Shown one piece after another: positions 24,086 through 34,361 of a DNA stretch of 64,000 bases. This DNA is from Acephala macrosclerotiorum (Eukaryota > Ascomycota > Leotiomycetes > Helotiales > Mollisiaceae), in NCBI GenBank assembly GCA_014904845.1, contig MU119276.1, forward strand, positions 1-64,000, read 5' to 3'. Each line of letters begins with the position of its first letter. Within the stretch, counting starts at the first letter, position 1. The position numbers and the translations under genes are program-made. The notes under the pieces were generated by a model. That model was given only the letters and a program-made list of their open reading frames with translations. It was not told the origin of the DNA and did no database searches.

Positions 24086-25334
24086 TTATGGGTTCTTAAT
24101 GTTTGCACCCTTTTCCAGAAGTAGGTTGATCATTGCTAGGTTTGCGCTGTTGAGAGAGTATGATGCCGCGTCGAATGCGGATACCGACTTCCTTTCCGGT
24201 CCTGAGGTTTTAAAGCAGGCGCGACCTGGGGGACTTTGTTTCAACAGAAATTCTACCATTGGCAAGTGATTATTTCCGATCGCTTCGTACAATGCTGTTT
24301 GACCGAGACTGTTCTCTGCTTCGACATCTGCTCCATGGTCAAGAAGGAACGCTGCAACAGAGACAGCTCCTTGTTTTGCAGAACGTGTAAGGGTAGCCGA
24401 ACGTATCCGCTATCCGAGCGATCGCAGGCTAATTGGCCGACGCTTGCTGATAGGTCGACAAGGCGTGCCATGCGGGGTAGGTCTTCGTGTTCTATTGCCT
24501 CATTCAAGAGTAGCTGTAGTCTGGATTGTTCAGGGGGCAGAGGTTGGTATCTCTCAACAAGTGCGATCGCGCTCTCGGAGCTTGATAGAAGAACCTCCTC
24601 GAACAGGGTGGAGGAGCCGTACCCAAACGAGGTCTTGGCGTTGATATCAGCGCCAACTTCCAAGAGGAATTCGGCAGTCTCAAGATGCCCATTCCTGAGC
24701 GCTTGATGGAGCCATGGGTTGCTTGTATTTGAATTGACATCGGCGCCGGCGTCGACAAGCAGCTGCAGAATACCCCGGTACCCTTTCGCGGCAGCTATAT
24801 CACCAGCAGTAGTACCTCTCGAGTCTTTACCACAAAACTCCACTTTCGCCGAAATGAACTCTTTCACCAAAGACTCGTCTCCCTGGCCCACTGCATCAAG
24901 GAATGCCAGCAGTGTTTCCTCGGATTCAGATACTGTTGCCTCGATGGAAGACTTTTGGTAGTAGAATCGAACCGAATCTTTGGAGGCAGAGTCTCTACTG
25001 CTTTCATGGCTCTTCCGCATATGCCTCAATAGGTAATCTCTGCGCGGTGTGCCCTTGAATTTGCATCCAGGGAACTTGCATCTGAAAATGAATGGGTTCG
25101 CTCTGTGAATTGCTCCGTGCCGGTCGCGATCTGATTTCATGCCGAATGCTTTGTCGCATATTGAGCATTTGTAGGGACGTTCATGGCTCTTTCTATGGCG
25201 ACTGCTCGCTCTATTGTTAGCCTCGTCGCTCAAAACGAAAAATTAGCTTACTTATAATCTGTGTTGTTGAAGAAAACTCGGCGGCAGTCCTCGAAGCCGC
25301 AACTAATGCGCAGTGCCTTATTTTTGATATCCAT
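24086..25334 (-). CDS. C2H2 zinc-finger/ankyrin-repeat protein, copy 1 (one frameshift)
   Basis: Exon 1 (25334-25252) and exon 2 (from 25201) are joined by a 50-bp intron (25202-25251, GTAAGC...GCAG) that splits the first C2H2 finger (ISCGFEDCRRVFF then NRHRKSH). Two more fingers follow: CSICDKAFGMKSDRDRHGAIH and CKFPGCKFKG...LRHMRKSH. The rest is ankyrin repeats (for example ILQLLVDAGADVNSN, TAEFLLEVGADINAKT, VAAFLLDHGADVEAEN, INLLLEKGANIKN). Such proteins are expected to bind DNA and a protein partner; the target is unknown. Near 24396-24402 one base is missing: upstream of it the frame would end at 24253, while the ankyrin repeats continue in another frame to 24086. This is either a real frameshift or an assembly error. 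The start MDIKNKALRISC was chosen because it matches the start distance in the paralogue at 34.4-35.6 kb. Divergent to a C2H2 gene. Confidence 0.7.
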
Positions 25335-25680
25335 TGCGAGCACAGTTGTTGTACTGAGTGTATCGAATTTCAATGCAATTGTCTGTACATAATCCGCTTC
25401 AGAAGAACAAGGTCCAAATGTCAGAACCATCGACGTCCAGACCAGAAAATTGTAAAAGCCCACGGACCTGGTGAACTCAGCCTCGTAGGGCGAATGCAGG
25501 GCACGGCAGCCGCCCTATGGCCCACTGACGACTGTGCATCCCCGATTTCTCCTTCTCCTCATCCTCCTCACTTCATCGGCACCAACTTGCTCCACTGCCC
25601 ATCGAGAACTGGCCTCAGTTCATTATCGCGAATCATCAAGAGCTCACCTGAAGGCGTACGGAAAGAAGCAAGGGCACATC

Positions 25681-26983
25681 ATGTCTGCCAGAACGTCTGC
25701 CCACGATCACTTTGCGACAGCAGATCCTCATCAGCGACGCGACGATACATCCACAAGCATGCTTCCTGGCAACGAATTTGGGACAAGTTGGGATATGCAG
25801 CAGTGGCACCTGGGACTTGGGGACCGAGACGAAGATGGGCACATTGAGTTCGAAGGTCTTGGAGAAGCACTTTGCAATCAGAATGCGGAGGTCGAAAACA
25901 GGTACCTGGTTTTTTTTTTTTTCAGTCTGCTGACCTCTGCCTAAATTCAGCGCGCAAGCAAATTCCATGGTTTCAGCGCAAGCAAATTCGGACACCCCCC
26001 TTCCCGCGCGACCAAATTCCAACTGCTCTGACCTTTCGCAACCAAATATCAATGTCACATGTTGTCCATACCTAGATGACGGCTGCACTCAACCTTCGGA
26101 ACAAAACATCAAGTACACCTGCAACACGTCAACAAGTTCCAAGATTCCAGACTCACACCTCAAGCCGACTGGATTGCCTGTTCCTGGTTTTCAGGGCAAA
26201 CTTCTGAACAGAAGCACGATCCTTGCCGAACTCGCTGCCCTACAATCACGATGCACTGCCCTTCAAAATGCTCTTGTAGGAACAACATCGACGACCCCTT
26301 CCTGCCCGCACGGTTACGGTCAAACCTGCAGTCATAGTCATAGTCATAGCACCATCTATAATACTGGCACTTGGTATCCTGGCGTCATCGTTTCAAACAC
26401 AAGAACATGCGCCCCTACAAGCAGCCACTTTGACGTGGACCAGGTCGCTGCCACTGCCAATTGGAAGTTCCCCAACCCTACTGGGCAACGGTCTTCAAGC
26501 TTTCGCATGGACCACTCAGGATCCTACCAACTCAACCAAAATCTGTCAAGAGAGGATTGTGCTGTCCCGAATGATGCAGCCTGTAACATCTTCGACTTCG
26601 AATTTCAAGAATACTTTGACCTGACTGAGGCTTCACTTCCACCAGCTATCAATGTTGAAGAGCAAGAGACGGTGCTCTACTCCACAAGCTCTCCAGCACT
26701 GGAAATCAATGGAGATACTCCATGCAAGCCATCAGATGCTTCACGAGTTCAAGATGCAGCCTTCACCATCGTGCCACCAGCAAATATCATTCAACGTCGC
26801 TTCCACTGCCAGCACTGTATGATGACTTTCCGTCGCCCAAGTGACCGGGATCGTCATGCGCTCGCCCACAACCCAAATGCACCTCGTTTCTCTTGCACTT
26901 ATCCAGGTTGTACTAGAGTGGGAAGGCGTGGTTTCTTGAGGAAGGACAAGTTGACGCAACATCAAGTCCACATGAATCATTGA
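25681..26983 (+). CDS. Two-finger C2H2 protein, copy 1 (partner of the ankyrin gene)
   Basis: Exon 1 (25681-25901) and exon 2 (25951-26983) are joined by a 49-bp intron with a long T tract and a CTGAC branch site, giving 417 residues. The N-terminal two thirds are Ser/Thr/Pro/Asn-rich with a His-Ser repeat (CSHSHSHS) and an acidic aromatic patch (FDFEFQEYFDLTEASLP), which looks like an activation region. The C-terminus holds two C2H2 fingers: CQHCMMTFRRPSDRDRHALAH and CTYPGCTRVGRRG...LTQHQVHMNH. It is probably a DNA-binding regulator; the targets are unknown. The frame is also open upstream to an ATG at 25534, but that segment reads like 5' leader. It is transcribed divergently from the C2H2-ankyrin gene, with about 350 bp between the starts. 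A paralogue lies at 36.2-37.2 kb and a broken copy at 31.9-32.4 kb. Confidence 0.75.
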
Positions 26984-27359
26984 CTTGGGTTGGCCAGAGG
27001 CAATATGGTAATATGATAGAGATTTTTCTCGACTACTGCTTTCCCAATCTTTTTTCAGTTCCATTGTGGTGTGCTCTTCTCCTGTTGCGCTATCGAGTCG
27101 TCTAGTCGTCCAGTCGTCCAGTTGTCCATGCGTTTGTGTTTTGTTATCCTTTAAAACAATATCCAATACTTTGCTACAAAGTCAACACAGAGGTGGGATG
27201 GATAGAAATCGGTCTTTCCTATCATGGCGTTCTAGTTTAGCTTGTGCGTTTGAATATTCATGTTCAGTTTGCAACTGTTCTCCCCATGTGAAATGATGTG
27301 ACTTGCATCCCGAATCATCTCGCGTCGATGGAGACTTCGCCTTCCCGTCTCACTTGATG
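26984..27359. other. 3' flank of the C2H2 gene, partly duplicated at 32.4-32.7 kb
   Basis: No gene. It contains TTTAGCTTGTGCGTTTGAATATTCAT at about 27235-27260, the same word with one change as at about 32583-32608, followed by further matching pieces (CGTCGATGGAG..., CTCACTTGATGA). The duplication therefore extends about 370 bp beyond the stop codon. Confidence 0.6.
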
Positions 27360-27835
27360 AAATAAAAAAAGCTTAAATCAATTTGGTAATTATATTTATG
27401 CAACGAAAAATTACAAACTAAATAAGCAAAAAATATATTAATAATAAAAAAAATTATTATTCAAATTTAAAAAATATATAATTATTAAAATAATAATTAT
27501 AAATTAATTTTTTTTATAAAATATTAAATAATAAATATAATAAAATTATTTAATAAAAAAATTTAAAAATTTATAATAATTATTTTTTAAAATTTTATTA
27601 TATAATATATATAAAAAATAAAAATCGTATTAATTAATTATTTAATTTTTTATATATTATATATTTTATACGTATATATTTTTTATAATTTTAAATATAA
27701 AAATTACGTTTTTAATAATAAAATAATAAAATTTTAAATTATATTTATTAATAAAATTATTATTACTTTGTTAATTTAACTTTGAAATTAATTATTTAAT
27801 ATAAATCAAAAAATAAATTTCTAAATAAGCTTTAG
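27360..27835. repeat. Small AT-rich RIP patch (block 3)
   Basis: About 470 bp with the same composition as blocks 1 and 2 (nearly pure A/T, C mostly in CpG). It directly abuts the duplicated 3' flank of the C2H2 gene and ends about 30 bp before the stop of the next minus-strand gene. Probably the remnant of a small repeat insertion. Confidence 0.75.
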
Positions 27836-27867
27836 CGCATGTGCCATAGAAACTCGAGTCTAATATT

Positions 27868-28773
27868 TTAACCAATTCGAAACATTTGTTTTTGCATAAG
27901 CTGTTCTCCATCCTTCAAAAGCGCTGGAAATATTGTAATGAATCCTAGATCTGTGTTTTCCCATGGGCCGAACTTCCAAGACGAATTGTGGGATTTGATA
28001 AGTCCCCTTAATTCATCGCCCAACTCGCTAAGTCTTTCGATATCAGCTCCGCGTATGTCGTTCTCGTTCGGGTTTGCATAACCAGCGAGTTGACGGGATA
28101 TTGCTTTTGCGATGGCAAATTTGTTGGTTAAACTTTGGATATGGTTAGTTCAGCAGTATGTATGTCTATGGAAGAATTACTCTAACCTTTGCATGATCAT
28201 TGATTCAATGATTTCCTGAGAAATGTACTTGCGGATCAATACACCCCGTGTTTGAAGATCGCTAAGTGATGTTCCACCCTGACTACTCAGGCCAGCGTTA
28301 AGGTAGTAGCGTTCTACGTGTTGGCCGATGGAGGCAGTCAGATCTTCAACGAGTCTGATAATCTCTCTATCTTTAGGATAACCGGGAATCGATGGGAACT
28401 GGTCTCTATGCGTTGAACTCCGCCTCTCTCCGCCTGATGTATTCCAGAGTCGTTTTGATTTTGATCTTGGACGTGATTTCGGATCTACGGAGGTGTGCGG
28501 GCGTTCCTTGGGAGAAGATATGGCGGATCTTTCGGCCGTTCTACAGTCATCTTCAAGGATGTCGGCCTTGCGCCTCCATGGCATGAGCGGCCAACGTCGT
28601 ATCCCGTTATGGCCTTGCCGTAGTGGCTCAGGATTTCCAGCTATTGTTGCCGGTGCTGCAAGTACAGGTTTCTCTCGATCTTGATTCTTCCCATCGTCCT
28701 GACGGGGAAACCTGTACAATGATGTTGCAGATGATTGCGAGTCGGGCGAGCTACGTGAATCACGAGGAGACAT
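27868..28773 (-). CDS. Hypothetical fungal protein, two exons
   Basis: Exon 1 (28773-28187) starts MSPRDSRSSPDSQSSATSLY and is Ser/Arg/Pro-rich and disordered for about 125 residues. A 54-bp intron (28133-28186, GTTAGA...CAAAG) follows, then exon 2 (28131/28132-27868), giving 283 residues. From about residue 130 the sequence looks folded and helical (EIIRLVEDLTASIGQHVERY, then YISQEIIESMIMQ and, after the intron, LTNKFAIAKAISRQL). No enzyme motif, signal peptide or membrane segment is visible. This arrangement of a basic disordered half and a helical C-terminal half occurs in lineage-specific fungal proteins of unknown function. The longer frame in the region begins at a non-ATG codon, so the first ATG was chosen. 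The gene appears intact although it borders RIP patch 3. Confidence 0.65.
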
Positions 28774-29878
28774 TTGGTTACGCCTCAGCTCTGACCACAA
28801 ACCCTAGAGGCGACACTCTCGTGAGAGGAAGCAGGTGAAATGGGTGAAACAATGTGAAACGAGGAGATATTCAGCGCCAATCCTTATTGTTAGGGTCCTT
28901 CCTGCTAGGGAAGGAAATATCGAGTCACTGGGTCTACAAAACTTGTGCGCTCGCTTTCAGCCTCGCTCTTCATGTCGATGACACGACATCTTCGACCGTG
29001 TCTTTTGTTGACACGCAACATCCAATCACTACCATAAAGCACACGCATCATGGCCTCTATGGACATTCGTGCAGGAAGCAAAGCCTTTGGCAACCATAGG
29101 CGTTACCACAAGTCGATGACGACGTGTTCATGATTACTCTTGATGCACGTGGCAGAAAAGAATGGAGAGGGGCGCAAAAATATCCGGCCATTTTTCACTC
29201 TCCAATAATAATATGCAATCGCCCAAGGCAAATACCTCCATGCGCGTGATAGAATATTCTAGAAAGGGGTGAGTATATCAAATAATATATTTATATTAAA
29301 AGTTAGCAGATTCAATCTATGCGGGGATTTGATAGGGGCTCTATCCGAACCTACCACGTTGATAAGGTCATAATCTATCAACAGACTCTAATATTCTCGC
29401 CATTCTACGACTAAAATCTTGTCCAGACCAAAAACTCACTTAACTAGAAGAATTTTTACCCAGTACGAACTCTCAATTATCATCGACTTGGTCATAATGC
29501 TTATGATAATATCTAAAGACAGCCTTAGCACTTTTAATTGGATAGTTTCAATTAGGCAAAATAACAAGCAATTCAATCAATTTTTGGCTGCTTTCTTTCT
29601 TGCCATAGGACCACTTTCAGACTTCATATGCAAGGTAGGCAAGTAGGTGAACCTGATTGCTATAACGAATAATGCCTCCCACGATCAAAAATAGCCACCC
29701 AAACTTGCAGGTCTCTGGCCGAGTTGTGTTTGCATGGCGTGACACGTCAGAGCAAGCTCGCAGCCTTACTAAATAAGTAGGAAACCTAATATTCACGCGT
29801 CTCTTATGATAATCACTACATATTTGCAACTGCATCGCTTTCAAAGTACTATATTCCAAATTTCGATTCTAATTGTCA
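28774..29878. other. Intergenic, nothing recognised
   Basis: About 1.1 kb between two divergent genes. Only short, overlapping frames. The last 600 bp become mildly AT-rich. Confidence 0.5.
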
Positions 29879-31744
29879 ATGCCACCTGTACGGGATTTGT
29901 TGCTGGGTGTAAGCTGTCTACAGCTTAACGGGGCTACACGTTATACGTATAAATTCCTCGAACGTTTGGAGATTAGAGTGTTGAAGCTTTTCCCGGGCCA
30001 GAAAGGCCACACATTAGAGTGCGAGCTGCTACACACATCGCTAGAGACTGCGCCGCCTTACAGCGCATTATCATATGTGTGGGGAGAAATTAAGCCAGAT
30101 CAGCGTATAAGGGTCAAAAGAGGACATTGGAGCTGGAATGAGTTACTCGTCACCCCACATCTACTTGTAGCGCTAAAACGGCTTCGGCGTCCTTCCGAAC
30201 CTTGCTATCTGTGGGTAGATCAGCTATGTATCGACCAAAGTAATAAGGAAGAGAGGAGCTGGCAGGTAGAGTTTATGAAGGAAATATACGCAAAAGCCGA
30301 GAAGACTATTGTTTGGTTCGGAAATGACGACGCCGATACTCAGCTTTTGGAAGAAATGCTTCGAAGAATTTCGTCCGGTGCTTCAGACCCATCTGCTATT
30401 CCTGAGGCGCACATGCCGGACGAATTGGTAAAGAAACTGATTGATCTGGATGCATATGGAGATGGCCCAGGTAGAGCTAGACGCGACGCTGTCATACGAT
30501 TTCTAAAACACGATTGGTTCAACAGAGCATGGGTATATCAAGAGGTCGTTGTCGCAACTGAAGTGGAAGTCCTTTGGGGTTACCTTTGCATGCCGTTTGG
30601 CACCCTCGCCCATCTAGTCCTTTCGATATATTATCTGGCCAAAATGGAAAACGACGGTCTGTGCAGAGCAATGAAGAAAACCAAAGGATTTGGGCCGTTA
30701 CGCGCCATTTGCCATGATCGGGAGCAATATCAGCGCCATGGACATCTAGACTTCCTCCACTTATTGTGGCGTGCACGCAAATATTTCGAGGTCTCTAGGA
30801 AGATAGACGTGGTCTACTCACTCCTCGCATTTCAAGATATACCCAAACAAGACAAAATAAAACCAGATTACGATATATCGATAGTGGAATGTTTCACCAA
30901 CCTAGCATGTACTATGATAAGAAGCACGGAGTCTCTTGATGTTTTTCAATGCGTCGTACCTATTGAACAAACGTCAGAAAGTTTCCCGTCTTGGGCTCCG
31001 GACTGGTCACAAAGAGGATTCTCAAGTGGCGCACCCATTGTATCTCCAGGGATACCTCATCAATTCGACGCATGCCGAAGCTTAAAGCATTGCTGGACCC
31101 CGGGAGATTCGAGCAGACTCCATGTCAAAGGCCATATCATTGACGTGGTGCATACCGTGATTGATCACATCTGTGGAAATACCTATGACGGAGCGATGTT
31201 GAAGCCGGTTTCAGAGTTGGATGATTTAGTTAGGCTTATTCGTGCTGAGTTAGACTGCCAAGAACTTGGGAATGTTCGGCCACCGAGCAAGCCAAAGAGG
31301 AAACCAGTGAACAGTCCAATGAGAGAATACGTCGACATCCCCTCCACTGTCTTGCGAACACTTCTAGTTGATGGATCCTTTGGTCTTACACAACGGATTA
31401 AGCATCCGATGTCTGAGCTTCTTAGTGCCTATAACTCAGAAGGTCCGAAAGACAGTGCTCTCCATCGCTATATCCGCGAAACAGGCAGCGCGGCTAAAGG
31501 CAAAAGTGTCTTCCTTACAAGGCACTTTGATATTGGATTGGGGTATTCTACAATTCGCGAAGGTGATCTAGTTTGTCTCCTTTATGGCAGTAAGACTCCC
31601 TGTGTATTACGGGAAACACCCCACCAGCTAGGCTACTATAGGCTTATGGGACAATGTTATATTGATGGTTGGATGTATGGAGAAGATAATCCTAGGCGGT
31701 GGAAATGGTGGGAAGAAAAAGCGAAAAATTTTGTTCTTATTTAA
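29879..31744 (+). CDS. HET-domain (heterokaryon incompatibility) protein
   Basis: A single uninterrupted frame of 621 residues from the first ATG (MPPVRDLLLGVS); an upstream TTG codon is in frame but is not a likely start. The HET domain spans about residues 55-215, with the three conserved blocks: YSALSYVWGE, CYLWVDQLCIDQSNKEERSW followed by IYAKAEKTIVWFG, and RAWVYQEVVVATEVEVLWG. The C-terminus has the usual ending of these proteins (YSTIREGDLVCLLYGS, then YRLMGQCYIDGWMYGE). No NACHT, ankyrin or WD repeats, so this is the short HET architecture. Known HET proteins trigger programmed cell death upon non-self fusion; whether this one does is inference. It lies between the two copies of the C2H2/C2H2-ankyrin pair and 90-120 bp upstream of the broken C2H2 copy. 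The flanks are AT-rich, but the gene shows no lesion. Confidence 0.9.
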   Translation: MPPVRDLLLGVSCLQLNGATRYTYKFLERLEIRVLKLFPGQKGHTLECELLHTSLETAPPYSALSYVWGEIKPDQRIRVKRGHWSWNELLVTPHLLVALKRLRRPSEPCYLWVDQLCIDQSNKEERSWQVEFMKEIYAKAEKTIVWFGNDDADTQLLEEMLRRISSGASDPSAIPEAHMPDELVKKLIDLDAYGDGPGRARRDAVIRFLKHDWFNRAWVYQEVVVATEVEVLWGYLCMPFGTLAHLVLSIYYLAKMENDGLCRAMKKTKGFGPLRAICHDREQYQRHGHLDFLHLLWRARKYFEVSRKIDVVYSLLAFQDIPKQDKIKPDYDISIVECFTNLACTMIRSTESLDVFQCVVPIEQTSESFPSWAPDWSQRGFSSGAPIVSPGIPHQFDACRSLKHCWTPGDSSRLHVKGHIIDVVHTVIDHICGNTYDGAMLKPVSELDDLVRLIRAELDCQELGNVRPPSKPKRKPVNSPMREYVDIPSTVLRTLLVDGSFGLTQRIKHPMSELLSAYNSEGPKDSALHRYIRETGSAAKGKSVFLTRHFDIGLGYSTIREGDLVCLLYGSKTPCVLRETPHQLGYYRLMGQCYIDGWMYGEDNPRRWKWWEEKAKNFVLI

Positions 31745-31859
31745 TTATATACTTATAATAATATTTTGCAAAGTAATAACTTTTTATTTGTAATTAGAAA
31801 GTCCAAGATATTTATTACTCTTTTTATCTATTTTGAAATTATTAAAAAAATTATTAAAA

Positions 31860-32377
31860 ATTTCTGCAGATGCTCTCCACAGAGTGTCGGAAAGCACAAT
31901 CGACCCGACATTCGCTACCGTTAAGATAGATCCCGTCTTCGATGGTCAAGCCCTGCGCTTTGTTAATACTATAATATTATCCGGCTTCGAAGATTTCTTC
32001 GACTTCGACGAGTTCAACGAGGCTTCCCTTCCAGCTTTGGATATCGATACCGCGTTTCCAAATGCCATCACGCAAACCTCTCTCGACGATACGAAATACA
32101 TGCAAAATGCCCCAACACCCTCCATCATCCCACATGCCGAAGTCTTGACTGCCCCTCTCATACGGGCTACCAACAATATCCCACGCACGCCGCCATCATT
32201 GTCAGCATTTGCATGATGACCTTTCGGCGCCCCAGCGACCGAGATCGACATGCGCTTGCGCACAACCCCAATGCTCCACGGTTTTCTTGTTCACTTCCGG
32301 GATGTTCTACAGTTGGGAGACGAGGTTTCTTGAGGAGAGACAAGTTGACACAGCATCAGGCCCACATGAATCACTGA
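31860..32377 (+). pseudogene. Broken third copy of the two-finger C2H2 gene
   Basis: The C-terminal part matches the gene at 25.7-27.0 kb closely: MMTFRRPSDRDRHALAHNPN, then a second finger ending LTQHQAHMNH, stop at 32375-32377. Upstream the acidic aromatic patch is also recognisable (FEDFFDFDEFNEASLPALD). Between them, at 32207-32211, one extra base shifts the frame inside the first finger (CATTTGCATGATG where the intact gene has CACTGTATGATG), so the upstream frame ends at 32216. The N-terminal half and any ATG are missing; the homology begins about 115 bp after the HET stop. The 3' flank to about 32720 is also duplicated. This copy has no ankyrin partner. Confidence 0.8.
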
Positions 32378-32903
32378 ACAAAGGCGATACGACCATATGA
32401 CGGAAACCTTTCCTTAAATACGGCCAATATCATATTTCTTTCACATCTCTCGCCCTGCTTTTGTCTATTGTTGCAATCCAATGTTGTCCTTGCGCTTTTT
32501 TTCTCTTCCTTTTTTGAGGAGACGCGGAGGAAGGGGGTGTGGATGGTGGATGATAAAAGGGGTCTTCTATTATGAGATTATACTTTAGCTTGTGCGTTCG
32601 AATATTCATCTGTGATTTTCAAATCCTCTCCACATCTGACTCAAAGTGATTAACTCGCATTTTGACTGATTCTGCGTTGATGGAGAACTGCTCTATCTGA
32701 TCTCGCTTGAATCAATAGGGGCAGTCAAAACAACCCCACACCTGTGCTCTCGCATCAAAAAATAGGTTTGCAGACTAAGCAAGAAACAATGCGCAAAATA
32801 ATTTCACAATGTAGGATGGTGCAAGGAACTTTGAAACTCGAGGTATCATCAATCCAATCATATCCTCATGTTTTGCTCTCACAAGTGAACCCTACTCTAC
32901 ATT
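32378..32903. other. Duplicated 3' flank of the C2H2 copy, no gene
   Basis: Matches the region after 26983: TTTAGCTTGTGCGTTCGAATATTCAT at about 32583 and later CGTTGATGGAG and CTCGCTTGAATCA words. No coding frame. Confidence 0.5.
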
Positions 32904-33519
32904 CTATCCTGAGTCTGGAAACTTCTCGCCCTGATCTCACTACCGACTCAATCAGCAACGCCGTTTTCAAACCAAATCAAAAAGCTTACATATTCCGCGA
33001 TATACCCCGCATTCCACCTGTACCGATCAACGACCTCACCAGTTGAGTCAGTCCGATAGTTCAGCCATCCATATGTCCCGTTAAACTTGGTCCTGAGGGG
33101 CGTAATCTGCTGGCTCTTCCATATGGGACAGAGGATGTTCCAAGCGAAGTCGAATCCATTTTTGGCTGCTGGGTTGTGGTTCTGAGCTAATCTTGCGTTA
33201 ATGTCAGTCCTTGGCAGCTGTTCCTTGGGGTTTGGGGGAAGTTGGTGTGTGAAGAAATTGAAAAGGAACGTACAATATATCCCTCACTAATGTACTCAAA
33301 AGCTGCAGTGATATTCTTCTTCACGATAAATGTATCGGCAAATTTATCGAACCTTGCGTGTGTTTCTTCCTCCGTTAGCGCGGGGCTGATTGGCTTGCAG
33401 GGTTTTGGTTTGACGACTCCTTGTCTCGCGGTAATGGATGCTGCATTATCGAAAACAACTGGAGCAGAGAGTGTGTCCAGCGGCCCAAGTAATAATATCA
33501 GGAGAGGATTGAAGCGCAT
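32904..33519 (-). CDS. Small secreted SnoaL-like (NTF2 fold) protein
   Basis: Three exons (33519-33274, 33181-32990, 32930-32904) with introns of 92 and 59 bp give 154 residues. The start MRFNPLLILLLGPLDTLSA is a clear signal peptide, followed by a short Pro/Lys-rich linker. From about residue 50 the sequence follows the SnoaL-like pattern: ALTEEETHARFDKFADTFIV, then AAFEYISEGYI, NHNPAAKNGFDFAW, a central Trp/Pro segment and DRYRWNAGYIAEY. The YI-x-HNP motif across the first splice site supports the junction. Proteins of this type are small extracellular NTF2-like proteins; the substrate is unknown. The third exon (9 codons) is the least certain part. An upstream ATG in the same frame would put the signal peptide inside the protein, so the later one was chosen. 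Confidence 0.75.
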
Positions 33520-34361
33520 CTTGGAGGACTGCAACTTTTCAAGTGAAGTTGGACACCCTGTCACACGAATCGAGAAATGAGATGAAAGCAAGTTACGCAA
33601 CAGAACCAAGCGAGTGCTAAGTATATATATCTATGGCTTCGGACTGGAGTCAGAGAAGCGGGAATACCTCCATTGCCGATGAGAGAAGTGCCCGTGGGCC
33701 TCATTTGAACAGGTTATATGTGAATTAAACTTTATAGTCTTGAACGTTATGGACATCTTGTCCTTCTAGCTCAATGCCTGAATGAATCGCCGAAAGTGCT
33801 CATGTAAGCACCATCCTAGAAGTACCGGTCTTGGCCATTGTTGAAATTCTGCGTGTCGTTTCCTGGCAGTGATCGATTTCCGAATGGGTGATGGAAAACA
33901 CGCACGTGATAGCTAACTCGAAAGCTTGACAGGCAGCTCTCATTGTTCTGCAACTGAAACGATTGAGATGTTTTTAGAATATGAGATGCATGAATGTAGA
34001 TAATATGAGTAAGACTTTAAAAGCTAATGATGTGATTGGGTATGGGGTCGGATGACACTCGTCAACGAAAAGGGGTCTTGCCCTAGGCATCTTCTTGATG
34101 ATGTTGTCAGGTTCGAGAAGAATGTAAACTTTCCAGTTCTTCACGTTTCACATCCAATCATTGTTTAGAAGAAGCAGGTCAGGGCAGCTCCAATGTTTTC
34201 ACGTCACAAAAGGCTACGGTGGGTCCATTTGTGGGAGCAGATATACTCATTAAAGTTGCAGATAAGCTGCCTCAACCAGAGATACAATCCAGATCAGCTA
34301 CACCATTTCAGCGCATCCGAAGCGATTCATTCCGCCAGAGGATTTTTCCCATGGTCTCGAA
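33520..34361. other. Intergenic, nothing recognised
   Basis: About 840 bp of normal composition without a credible coding frame. Confidence 0.5.

Noticed and set aside
29873..29878. TTG start two codons upstream for the HET gene
   Set aside because: Nuclear fungal genes rarely start at TTG, and an ATG follows immediately.
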